A DNA stretch of 64,000 bases from Paludibacteraceae bacterium (GTDB taxonomy: Bacteria; Bacteroidota; Bacteroidia; Bacteroidales; Paludibacteraceae): the NCBI GenBank assembly GCA_905233375.1, contig CAJOEJ010000018.1, forward strand, positions 19,494-83,493, read 5' to 3'. The translations under genes and the position numbers were made by a program. The notes below the pieces were generated by a model that saw only the letters and a program-made list of their open reading frames with translations, searched no databases and was not told where the DNA came from. Positions 51,938 through 59,025 of this stretch are shown here, piece by piece. Position 1 is the first letter of the stretch. The number at the start of each line of letters is the position of its first letter.

Positions 51938-53338
51938 TTATTCGCCGCACCCCATATATTTGCGCAGAAGTGTCTCCTGCGTCTTGGCTTCGGTCTGTGC
52001 ATCGACCAGTTCGGTGGTAGCGGCGAGCCATTGTGTCTGCGCCTGCATCAGTTCGGAGAGCGGTATCATGCCTGCTTCGAAGGACGCCTGCGCCATTTGC
52101 AGCACCTGTTCGGCATTCTTCTGGGTGAGACGCGCCAGCGCTATCTTCTGCTGCGCCTCCGCCAGTTTTGTGTTCACCTGGGTCGTCTGCAGGGTGAGCA
52201 GGTCACGCGTCTCTTCGGTCTTGAGCGCCACGGCCTGGGCGGCGTGTCGGGCGGCTTTGTAGCGCAGGATAGCGTCCGCGTGGGCGATCGGCAGGTTGAC
52301 CACCACGCCGGCGGAGAAGAAACCCTTCCCGTCCCACTGGTTGCTGAAACCGTTCTCTATGTTGGGGTTGGTGTAGATATACCCTGCGGACGCGACGATG
52401 TTCGGTTGCAGTCCCGCAGCCGCCAGCATCGCGTTCGACCTGGCTATTTTCTCCGCCTCCTGCATCAGTTGTATCTCCGAGGGTTGGGTGACCGCCGCTT
52501 CTATCTTGTTGCTGTCAGCGGGCAGCGCCAACTCGTCCAGTCCGCTCTCGTCCGTCACGAAGACCGAACTGAGCGGCAGTCCGCACACCTGCGCCAGCGC
52601 CATGTAGGAGAGGGTCAATCCGTTCTCCGCCTGCAACCGTTTGACCTCCGCATCCCCTTTCTTCGTCATCACGTTCAGCAGGTCGGAGTGGGTCAGCAAC
52701 CCTTCCTCCACCGCCGCCTGTACGTCCTGCTCCAGTTGGCACAAGAGGGCGTAGTACTGCTCCGCCAGCGCTTTCTTGCGGGAGACGGACACCACGCGCC
52801 AATAGGCTTCATCCACGGCGTAGAGGATCTGGTCACGCTTGGCTTGCGACTCGATGGCGGCGATGTTCTCCGTCGCCCGGGCGATCTTGTACAGCTGGGT
52901 GAGCCGCCCGCCGGTGTAGATGGGCTGAGTGATACCCACCTGCGCCACAACGATATGCGTCAGGTCAATGGTCAGTTTGTCATATATCGCCTGGTACGCC
53001 TCGGCGATGAATTGTCCGGCTGCGCTGCCCGGGTCTATCGTGACCGATCCGATGGTGTAAGACGGTTCCTTGGGCAACAGGTGGGCATCGGACGAGTTCC
53101 ACATATATCCGCCGTTAGCGGTCACGCGGGGGAACATTGCCGCCAATGCCGCTTTGCGGCTGTACTCCGCCGCCAGACGTGTCTGCTCCTGCGCACGCGC
53201 CGACGTGCCGTTCAACAGCGCCATATCGCGGCACTGATGCAAACTGTACCGCAGGCTGTCCGCCGCTCCGCCGGACGAACAGAACAGCAGGAACAATATC
53301 AGGAATCGAATATGAATCGTCTTCATCGCCATGTTCAT
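51938..53338 (-). CDS. TolC family outer-membrane efflux protein
   Basis: 466 residues, signal peptide (HIRFLILFLLFCSSGGAA). Two outer-membrane efflux repeats: SLHQCRDMALLNGTSARAQEQ starts the first, NKIEAAVTQPSEIQLMQEAEK the second; long coiled helices rich in Ala/Gln, and SYTIG...VAQVGITQPIYTGGRL typical of TolC-like channels. Probably the outer channel of an efflux pump or type I exporter. No pump subunits are adjacent in the window. Ends KYMGCGE. Own promoter in a duplicated region. ATG at 53338 or 53326. Confidence 0.9.
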   Translation of the reverse strand: MNMAMKTIHIRFLILFLLFCSSGGAADSLRYSLHQCRDMALLNGTSARAQEQTRLAAEYSRKAALAAMFPRVTANGGYMWNSSDAHLLPKEPSYTIGSVTIDPGSAAGQFIAEAYQAIYDKLTIDLTHIVVAQVGITQPIYTGGRLTQLYKIARATENIAAIESQAKRDQILYAVDEAYWRVVSVSRKKALAEQYYALLCQLEQDVQAAVEEGLLTHSDLLNVMTKKGDAEVKRLQAENGLTLSYMALAQVCGLPLSSVFVTDESGLDELALPADSNKIEAAVTQPSEIQLMQEAEKIARSNAMLAAAGLQPNIVASAGYIYTNPNIENGFSNQWDGKGFFSAGVVVNLPIAHADAILRYKAARHAAQAVALKTEETRDLLTLQTTQVNTKLAEAQQKIALARLTQKNAEQVLQMAQASFEAGMIPLSELMQAQTQWLAATTELVDAQTEAKTQETLLRKYMGCGE

Positions 53339-53349
53339 TGGTTTACGGC

Positions 53350-53434
53350 TGCAAATTTACTACAAAAATTTGAAATAGACAAAGATTTTTCGATAAAAAA
53401 CAAATTTATTTGGATTTTTAGCGGGAAAGCATTG
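53350..53434 (-). repeat. Duplicated promoter region, copy 2 (before tolC)
   Basis: Partner of 51853-51935. The next stretch, 53435-53639, holds no gene I can support. Confidence 0.8.
53352..53383 (-). promoter_or_regulatory. Promoter of tolC-like gene
   Basis: Minus strand TTTG (53380-53383), 20 bp spacer, TAAATTTG (53352-53359). Confidence 0.75.
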
Positions 53435-53639
53435 TCGATTTGCACAAACGTGCGAACGTACCTTCGAGGTGGGACGGCTTGCCGTACCGGTGTCCTCGAA
53501 GTTACTCAAATTTTTGCATATATGCCAAATGTCGTTATTGTCAGGTGAATGCCGGTTAGTTTTCTCGTGAATGTCTCGATGAAGTCGTTCATAAAATACA
53601 CCGGCGGCGGAATGCCATATAGAATAGAAGCTATAGGAA

Positions 53640-53858
53640 TCAGGCTTCGTCAATAAGCATTTGGCAGGTTTTGCAGTCGAAGGTGAGTCGGAGGCGTTTG
53701 CCGGTGCGGAGCCGCAGGTAATGCGGCTCCTTGTCTTTGGGGTAAGGGTTCGTTTTGCGGCAGTGCCCCAACTCAAAGAGCAGGCAGTACCGGCAGGTCA
53801 TCAAATGATTGACCATTGGACGATTTACGATTGAGGATTTAGTATCCGGCGTCTCCAT
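53640..53858 (-). pseudogene. Detached C-terminal domain of U32 peptidase
   Basis: 72 residues in a frame shifted by -1 relative to the U32 gene just upstream. LMTCRYCLLFELGHC, LYLRLRTGKRLRLTFDCKTCQMLI is the cysteine-rich C-terminal part of Bacteroidetes U32 peptidases, normally joined to the body after NEWRRR. The two frames overlap by 34 bases, and the overlap is an AATCGTC-word repeat. Either a frameshift mutation split the gene, or the fragment is made separately from ATG 53858, or a frameshift during translation joins them. Confidence 0.75.
53807..53843 (-). repeat. AATCGTC-word repeat at the frame break of the U32 gene
   Basis: Gene strand CCTCAATCGTAAATCGTCCA, ATGGTCAATCATTTG. Same words as 36077-36129. 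Contains the stop codon of the U32 body. Confidence 0.7.
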
Positions 53859-55405
53859 TCGTTTAAAATACTTAAAGGTATAAAATAGGGTTTACTCTCT
53901 ATGCTGATCGCACGCGCTATATAGGGCGTGTCACCGAGCTTGGTCAGTTGGGTACGAATCGTTTCGAGGGCTTTCTCTGCATTTCTGGCGGGCTCGTGCG
54001 GAAAGGAAAAGGATCCAGCCCACTCTCTCCCGGAAGGGACGGCATTATATTGCAGTTCAAACCCGTCTTCCGTCTCGCGGAATATGATATCCACGGGGAT
54101 ACGTCGCTCGGAGTAGAGGTTTTTTGTGAACTCGACATCGAGATTCCGGAATAATGAGCCTCTCCCGACCTCCCCTGAAGGGAAGGAGATTGTTTTATTA
54201 ATCCTAATAAGATTTCCCTCCACTCCGTTGACGGAGAAGCCTTCCGCACCGATGGTCAGTCCGTCGCCGTTATGGAGTATGACACCTTCTTTGAGCCGCA
54301 CGCGGAGGGTGTTACCTCGGGCTTCGAGCACCTCACCGACATACTCGCCGATAGATTTGGGAGTGTCCCAGTTGGCAAGCGGTCGTGTGCGTCCGTGGAG
54401 GAAATAGTCTGTCGCTCCGCGATGAAAAGTCTTCTCCGGGTCAGGAGAAAAAGAGCGGGTAAAAACCCCTCCTGACCTCCCCTCAAAGGAGGAACTCCCT
54501 CTCCCTGAGGAGAGGGCAGGGGAGAGGTTGTCTATCGCATTGCGATAATACGCTGTGATATTGGTCACATAGTCGGCATCTTTGAGCCGTCCTTCGATCT
54601 TAAAGGTCGTCACACCTGCGTCTATCATTTCGGCGAGGTAAGCGGAACGGTCGAGGTCCTGCAGGGACAAGACGTAGCGCTGGTGAATGGGGCGTCCTTG
54701 TTCGTCCAGCACTTCGTTTCCGGATGCGTCCAGCACATCGTACGCCATTCGGCAGAACTGGGCGCATGCCCCTCGGTTGGCACTACGGTTCGCCAGCACT
54801 TCGGATATATAGCAGCGCCCCGAATAGCTGACACATAGCGCCCCGTGGATAAACGCTTCCAGTTCGATATCCGGCACTGCTTCGTGGATGGCGCGTATCT
54901 CGTCGATTCCCAGTTCGCGTGCCAGTACGACGCGTTTGAACCCCAAGTCGCGCAGATACGCCACCTGTTCGGGCGTTCTGTTGTCGCATTGGGTGGAAGC
55001 GTGCAAGCGGACAGGCGGCAGGTCGTAGTCCAAGAGATGCAGGTCCTGAATAATAAGCGCATCGACACCGATTTTATATAACGCATGCGCGAGCGCAACG
55101 GCTTGCTGATACTCGTCTTCGTGCAGCAGGGTATTGAGCGTGACCAGCACCTGCACGCCGTAGGTATGGGCGTATGTCACCACCTCCGCCAGATCGTCTA
55201 ACGAATTACCAGCCGCCTGCCTTGCCCCGAACGCCGGCGCACCGATATAGATAGCATCGGCGCCGGCCTGGACAGCGGCTTTCGCTACTTGCTTGTCGCG
55301 AGCCGGAGAGAGGAGGCTAAGCGGTACATCACAATACCCGCTGTCACCGACACGTTCATCGAGTGCTTTGTTCCGTATTGAGGGATCTCTATGCATTGCG
55401 TACAT
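53825..55405 (-). CDS. U32 family peptidase, body (C-terminal domain out of frame)
   Basis: 526 residues. U32 (RlhA/YhbU-like) features: LSLLSPARDKQVAKAAVQAGADAIYIG, FGARQAAGNS, LVTLNTLLHEDE, LHASTQCDNRTPEQVAYLRDLG (split in reading), ELEAFIHGALCVSYSGRCYIS, NRGACAQFCRM, and FKIEGRLKDADYV. Family members act on protein or in 23S rRNA/tRNA hydroxylation. Three GC-palindrome type inserts interrupt it (LSPALSSGRGSSSFEGRSGG is the clearest). It ends at NEWRRRILNPQS, short of the C-terminal domain encoded in the next frame. Family homology begins about residue 28, within trmH, so the start is uncertain. Confidence 0.88.
   Translation of the reverse strand: MYAMHRDPSIRNKALDERVGDSGYCDVPLSLLSPARDKQVAKAAVQAGADAIYIGAPAFGARQAAGNSLDDLAEVVTYAHTYGVQVLVTLNTLLHEDEYQQAVALAHALYKIGVDALIIQDLHLLDYDLPPVRLHASTQCDNRTPEQVAYLRDLGFKRVVLARELGIDEIRAIHEAVPDIELEAFIHGALCVSYSGRCYISEVLANRSANRGACAQFCRMAYDVLDASGNEVLDEQGRPIHQRYVLSLQDLDRSAYLAEMIDAGVTTFKIEGRLKDADYVTNITAYYRNAIDNLSPALSSGRGSSSFEGRSGGVFTRSFSPDPEKTFHRGATDYFLHGRTRPLANWDTPKSIGEYVGEVLEARGNTLRVRLKEGVILHNGDGLTIGAEGFSVNGVEGNLIRINKTISFPSGEVGRGSLFRNLDVEFTKNLYSERRIPVDIIFRETEDGFELQYNAVPSGREWAGSFSFPHEPARNAEKALETIRTQLTKLGDTPYIARAISIESKPYFIPLSILNEWRRRILNPQS
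54155..54191 (-). repeat. GC palindrome insert 1 in U32 gene
   Basis: CTCTCCCGACCTCCCCTGAA followed by GGGAAGGAGA; encodes FPSGEVGRGS in frame. Same block type as 18997-19030. Confidence 0.6.
54464..54531 (-). repeat. GC palindrome insert 2 in U32 gene
   Basis: Contains CCTCCCCTCAAAGGAGG and CTCCCTCTCCCTGAGGAGAG, both inverted repeats; encodes LSPALSSGRGSSSFEGRSGG, unlike anything in the family. Confidence 0.7.
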
Positions 55406-55857
55406 TGGTCAACTACTTCCTGTTGGACACCGAAGACCTCATGTCCAAAAATCACGGCGATTTTGGGAGCATTGGTGATTGGTGAATGGTGATTGGTGAT
55501 TTGTTCTGCGACGTCTTCAAGGGTGACGGAGTCATGCGCCTGCTCGACGGCATAGACGGTATATCCTTCGTTCTGCAAAGCATGCACGGCGTCCAGGGTG
55601 TCCTTATAGTACTGCCAACCGACACTCTCTTCGGCACCGAGTGCGGTCTTGTGGATCTCCTGGTTCGGCGGGCAGCAACAGATACCGCACAGCACGACGC
55701 GCTCGATACGCATGGCGTCGGCGGTACGGAAAACGGCACCTACGTTATGCTGGCTGCGGATATTATCGAGCACGACGACCAAAGGCAGTTTGTCCGCCTC
55801 GCGGTACTGGTCCACGTTCATGCGACCCATTTCGGCAGTGGAAAGTTTCTTGCTCAT
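55285..55857 (-). CDS. SpoU/TrmH family RNA methyltransferase
   Basis: 190 residues, SPOUT fold. Motif 1 LPLVVVLDNIRSQHNVGAVFRTADA, motif 2 KIAVIFGHEVFGVQQEVVDQC, motif 3 IEIPQYGTKHSMNVSVTAGIVMY; all three knots present. Methylates a ribose 2'-OH in tRNA or rRNA; the target is not certain. A CACCAAT-word tract (55470-55503) inserts ITNHHSPITN before motif 2. Its 3' end overlaps the U32 gene by up to 121 bases, and it follows rimM by 4-base overlap. Confidence 0.92.
   Translation of the reverse strand: MSKKLSTAEMGRMNVDQYREADKLPLVVVLDNIRSQHNVGAVFRTADAMRIERVVLCGICCCPPNQEIHKTALGAEESVGWQYYKDTLDAVHALQNEGYTVYAVEQAHDSVTLEDVAEQITNHHSPITNAPKIAVIFGHEVFGVQQEVVDQCTQCIEIPQYGTKHSMNVSVTAGIVMYRLASSLRLATSK
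55470..55503 (-). repeat. CACCAAT-word repeat inside trmH-like gene
   Basis: Gene strand ATCACCA, ATCACCA, TTCACCA, ATCACCA, ATGCTCC; encodes ITNHHSPITN. Confidence 0.75.
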
Positions 55858-56246
55858 AGTCTGAATGGTAAATGCACATGCAGCACGTGTGCGTCTTCGT
55901 CTATCTCCAATATGAAATCTTCGTGCAGCGGTATCATCCGGTCGTCGGTAAGGATAGCGAGCGTGTTGATCGTGGTCTCATCGACCGCACCGATGACACC
56001 GACCGTACCGTCCTCCGAATCCTCGATGGTGTAGCCCACCAGGTCCTGCCATGTGAAGAGTTCTTCCTCGTCCTCCGCCACGTCGCACCGGCGCACAAAG
56101 ATCTCATTGCCTATCAGTTCGGAAATATCGGACGAGCGGTACGGGACAAACAACCCGTCGCGCAGCACGAACACGAACGCCGGCAGATCCTGCGTCTGCG
56201 TGCGGCGGAGCACACCAAGCGAAACCAATTCTTCTTTTGTGATCAT
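55854..56246 (-). CDS. rimM: Ribosome maturation factor RimM, compact form
   Basis: 130 residues. The N-terminus MITKEELVSLGVLRR and the PRC-barrel part (DLVGYTIEDSEDGTVGVIGAVDETTINTLAIL, split in reading; IPLHEDFILEIDEDAHVLHVHLP) match RimM of Bacteroidetes, which assists 30S maturation near S19. Usual length is about 170 residues; here some 40 residues of the N-terminal barrel (the KPHGVKGE region) are gone. Whether it still works is open. Overlaps trmH and the upstream lipoprotein gene by 4 bases each. Confidence 0.8.
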   Translation of the reverse strand: MITKEELVSLGVLRRTQTQDLPAFVFVLRDGLFVPYRSSDISELIGNEIFVRRCDVAEDEEELFTWQDLVGYTIEDSEDGTVGVIGAVDETTINTLAILTDDRMIPLHEDFILEIDEDAHVLHVHLPFRL

Positions 56247-56740
56247 TGTCTTTGAGTTATCGTAATTTTGCTGTCGGACACGATGACGTTCAAGCGTCTC
56301 AGCGTCTCTTGCGCTATCCCTTTCTGCGGCACCGCCGTCCCCGAAGCCAGGTCATACTGCTCGCCGCATGCCGGACAGGTGGCAAAAAACCCGTCCACCT
56401 CGCAGCTGCTCTTATACCCTTTGGAGGCGCAGTACGGGCAAGCCAGATCATAGGCGTCGTAGCCGTTCATACTGATATACGCCAGTACTCCTCCGTAGCC
56501 GTACGCATCGGTCAACACGCGGTCCTGGATATATCTGCCGTTGAGAAAATAACCGTCCTTATTCACCACGAGGTAGGAATAGAGGTTGGACGGCTGAAAA
56601 TGCACGAACTCGCCCAGACGCGTGTCAATAACCACCCGTACGGGATATACGGGTACGCTGCTCCGGAAGGTCGTTCCTTCGCAGGCGCCCAGAGCGAGCG
56701 TCACACACACCAGACTGATCAGTTTCCGGATACCGCGCAT
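56243..56740 (-). CDS. Lipoprotein with Rieske-like CPxC pair
   Basis: 165 residues, lipoprotein signal ending ALGAC. C-terminal half has YDAYDLACPYCASKGYKSSC and FATCPACGEQYDLASGTAVPQKG, the look of Bacteroidales lipoproteins related to Rieske/ring-hydroxylating ferredoxin domains, though the classic C-x-H pair is replaced by cysteines, so a zinc ribbon is likelier than an iron-sulfur cluster. Function unknown. Translationally coupled to rimM. Confidence 0.7.
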   Translation of the reverse strand: MRGIRKLISLVCVTLALGACEGTTFRSSVPVYPVRVVIDTRLGEFVHFQPSNLYSYLVVNKDGYFLNGRYIQDRVLTDAYGYGGVLAYISMNGYDAYDLACPYCASKGYKSSCEVDGFFATCPACGEQYDLASGTAVPQKGIAQETLRRLNVIVSDSKITITQRQ

Positions 56741-57237
56741 ATATGTATCGTATAGATCAGGGTCGAATACGGCGGGATATAGCTCTGGGTACCTTCCGTA
56801 CCGTAGCCCTCCGCGTTCGCGTAGTCATTGGAGTCGTACTTGGAGTAGTCGTACCCCAGATAGGCAGGGATATACAGCTCTATGTCTCCGTGGTTATGCA
56901 CCTTGGTACATCCTTCGGCAAATCCGGGGATCGTGGAAGGGAGGGAGAGCGACACGCCGTTGCCGCCATCGACCTGATAGCCGTTGATCAGGCGCACGGT
57001 GTAGTCACACGTGACAATACTGGTTTTGTTGGGTCGGGCTTCCCCGTTATTGGCTAACGGATCCGCGATGACCTTATACTGCAGTCCCGTCGAAGAGACT
57101 TCTACACCTGCCTGCGAGCGGTTGTTCTCCAGCCACAACTCGTTCTGCACTTTCCAGTCCATCCAGTTGTTCTGCTTGCAACCGGATAAAAGGAAGAGTG
57201 CACAAAGACCAAATACAATAAACTTATAACTTTTCAT
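56719..57237 (-). CDS. FKBP-type peptidyl-prolyl isomerase lipoprotein
   Basis: About 172 residues. Lipoprotein signal FIVFGLCALFLLSGC. FKBP features: STGLQYKVIADP, TCDYTVRLINGYQVDGGNG, TIPGFAEGCTKVHNHGDIELYIPAYLGY, and IPPYSTLIYTIHI; the conserved IP-Y-LIY end is plain. Helps fold envelope proteins by proline isomerisation. Start at 57237 (MKSYKF) preferred; ATG 57246 is alternative. Overlaps the next gene by 22 bases. An AGTTGAA-word repeat fills its leader. Confidence 0.85.
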   Translation of the reverse strand: MKSYKFIVFGLCALFLLSGCKQNNWMDWKVQNELWLENNRSQAGVEVSSTGLQYKVIADPLANNGEARPNKTSIVTCDYTVRLINGYQVDGGNGVSLSLPSTIPGFAEGCTKVHNHGDIELYIPAYLGYDYSKYDSNDYANAEGYGTEGTQSYIPPYSTLIYTIHICAVSGN

Positions 57238-57240
57238 TTC

Positions 57241-57302
57241 TTTCAACTAACGACTTCTTTCAACTTTCAACTATCAACTTTCAACTATCAACTTTCAACT
57301 AT
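57241..57302 (-). repeat. AGTTGAA-word repeat before FKBP gene
   Basis: Gene strand AGTTGAA, AGTTGAT, AGTTGAA, AGTTGAT, AGTTGAA, AGTTGAA words in a row. Contains the stop codon of envC. Confidence 0.8.
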
Positions 57303-58483
57303 CTCGCTATCCACAATTCCGGGTTTTGCATGTCGCGGTCCTGAAAGACCTGGAAATAGAGTTCCGTTTTCTGGTCTTCCTCGGCATCAGTAAAGATAGT
57401 ACCGATCGTCTGTTTGGTCTCAACTACATCTCCTTGCTTGACACTCAGTTTGCTGAGGTTCGAATAGACGGTCCGGTAGTTACCGTGCTGAATGATGACG
57501 GCATACGTTCCTCCGACCATGAAGCAACTGGTCACCTCGCCTTTGTACACCGCGCGGGCTTTGGATCCGGCGGTCGTCTGGATGTATATGCCCTTGTTAT
57601 CCACGAGGACCTGGGGATAGACGGGGTGTTGCTGTTTGCCGTAATGCCCGCTGATCATGCCTTTCTCGACGGGCCAGGGAAGACGTCCTTTGTTGGCTGC
57701 AAAACCGCCTGCCAGCAGTTGTTGCTCCTTGGTCATCTGAGTCTTGGAACTCTGCTCCGCCTGCTTGCGGATGATATCGTCGATTTTCTTGTTCAGCTCA
57801 TTCACTTTTTTCTCCTGCTGTTGCAGTTTCTTCTTCAGGTCTTTCTCCTTGGTCTTGAGCTGGCTCAGCATGTTTTTCTGCTTTCGTTCGTCGCGTTGCA
57901 GGTTCTCCTGCTCTTTCTTACGCGTATTGAGCGCCGTCTGTTTGTCTGTTTTGTTGGTTTGCAACAGTTCGTTCTGGATCGCTATCTCCGCCTGGATGTT
58001 CTCAATGCGCCGCACCTGCTCCTGACGGTAGTGGGCGAACTCCTGCAGATATCGTGCGCGGCGTGCAAGCTGCTGAAAGCTGTCACTACTCAGCAGGAAG
58101 AGCAACGGCGACTGCTGCATGCGGGCGTAATGGGTCTGGCGAACCATCTCCGCGTAGTCGGCTTTGTAGGCATCGAGGAGCCGCTGCAGGGAGTCGCGGG
58201 TGAGGTTCAGACGCTTCATCTCCTTGTCCAACGCGGTTATTTCGCCGTCCAGGGTCTTGATGAGTTTGCGCTGGTTCTTGATGTTCTGGTTGAGCAGCTG
58301 CAACTTGTTCATCGTCGCACTCTCATTCCGCTTGGTCTCCTTGAGCATCTGGTTGGTCTGCTCGATCTCCTGCTGCAGTTTCTTCTGCTTGTTCTGCAGG
58401 TCCTTGACGCTGTCAGCAGATACACAAGGAACGATGTACAGAGTACAAAGGCAAAGGATGAATATGTATCGTTTCAAAGCCAT
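57299..58483 (-). CDS. envC: EnvC-like murein hydrolase activator
   Basis: 394 residues. Signal peptide (YIFILCLCTLYIVPCVSA) encoded partly by a GTAC-word repeat (LCTLYIVPC). Long coiled coil about residues 25-250 (KKLQQEIEQTNQMLKE and so on), then a LytM/M23 domain (GMISGHYGKQQHPVYPQVLVDNKGI, split in reading; VGGTYAVIIQHGNYRTVYSNL). The zinc ligands of active M23 enzymes are mostly replaced (NKGIYI in place of HxGxD, LYFQVF in place of HFEI), as in EnvC/NlpD, so it most likely activates amidases at division. Confidence 0.9.
   Translation of the reverse strand: MALKRYIFILCLCTLYIVPCVSADSVKDLQNKQKKLQQEIEQTNQMLKETKRNESATMNKLQLLNQNIKNQRKLIKTLDGEITALDKEMKRLNLTRDSLQRLLDAYKADYAEMVRQTHYARMQQSPLLFLLSSDSFQQLARRARYLQEFAHYRQEQVRRIENIQAEIAIQNELLQTNKTDKQTALNTRKKEQENLQRDERKQKNMLSQLKTKEKDLKKKLQQQEKKVNELNKKIDDIIRKQAEQSSKTQMTKEQQLLAGGFAANKGRLPWPVEKGMISGHYGKQQHPVYPQVLVDNKGIYIQTTAGSKARAVYKGEVTSCFMVGGTYAVIIQHGNYRTVYSNLSKLSVKQGDVVETKQTIGTIFTDAEEDQKTELYFQVFQDRDMQNPELWIAR
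58425..58455 (-). repeat. GTAC-word repeat in the envC signal peptide
   Basis: Gene strand CCTTTGCCTTTGTACTCTGT, ACATCG, TTCCTTGTG; encodes LCLCTLYIVPC, a hydrophobic stretch that serves as the signal core. Confidence 0.65.
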
Positions 58484-59025
58484 TTAGTGATATCTATTTT
58501 GGTGTATCTGCCGAGGGGCAAATGGGTCAGTCTGACCGGCACATCGGTCTTGCGTGGTGTATATTCGAGGACCAGTTCGATCTTCTCGTCCCCGAAGTCA
58601 TATAGCATCCTTGCCCGTTCGCTGCCTATAGGCAGTTCGGCGGCACACAGTTGCTGCAGGACATCCCAGTTGAGCGCAGGTGTCAGTTTGCGGTTCAACT
58701 CGGCGTAGGTCGCCTGGGCGTACTGCCCGTTGATCTTGTTGATGGCGATGAGTTCGGTGGGGGTCGCTTCGACGCGCATCATCTCCATGCCGAACATAGG
58801 TGTGACGGAGATGACCAGCATCGAGTCGTGTACCACCTGCATCGTCACAGGCGAGGATAACTTGTCGCCGTTCCGGTTCACCGTCACCCGGGCGTTCTGA
58901 ATCAGACAGGTGTGCCAAGCCGGCTCCGGATTGGTGACCGGTGATTGGTCATTGGTGACGATTTTCTTTACGCCGCATCCCACCAGCATCATCGCTGCGA
59001 ATAATATGACTATTTTCTTCTTCAT
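58474..59025 (-). CDS. DUF4292 lipoprotein
   Basis: 183 residues. Lipoprotein signal IVILFAAMMLVGC. Matches the Bacteroidetes DUF4292 family (LolA/outer-membrane-lipoprotein-sorting-like beta sheet): VTMQVVHDSMLVISVTPMFGMEMMRVEATPTELI (split in reading) and KTDVPVRLTHLPLGRYTKIDI. Likely in lipoprotein or outer-membrane maintenance. A CACCAAT-word tract (58929-58963) encodes VTNDQSPVTNP after the lipid cysteine. Sits with TPR and EnvC genes, a usual Bacteroidetes order. Confidence 0.85.
   Translation of the reverse strand: MKKKIVILFAAMMLVGCGVKKIVTNDQSPVTNPEPAWHTCLIQNARVTVNRNGDKLSSPVTMQVVHDSMLVISVTPMFGMEMMRVEATPTELIAINKINGQYAQATYAELNRKLTPALNWDVLQQLCAAELPIGSERARMLYDFGDEKIELVLEYTPRKTDVPVRLTHLPLGRYTKIDITKWL
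58929..58963 (-). repeat. CACCAAT-word repeat inside DUF4292 gene
   Basis: Gene strand ACCAATG, ACCAATC, ACCGGTC, ACCAATC; encodes VTNDQSPVTN just behind the lipoprotein signal. Confidence 0.75.

Noticed and set aside
53360..53776. Open frame of 138 codons on the minus strand
   Set aside because: Overlaps the tolC promoter and the detached U32 domain in another frame; its sequence has no family resemblance.
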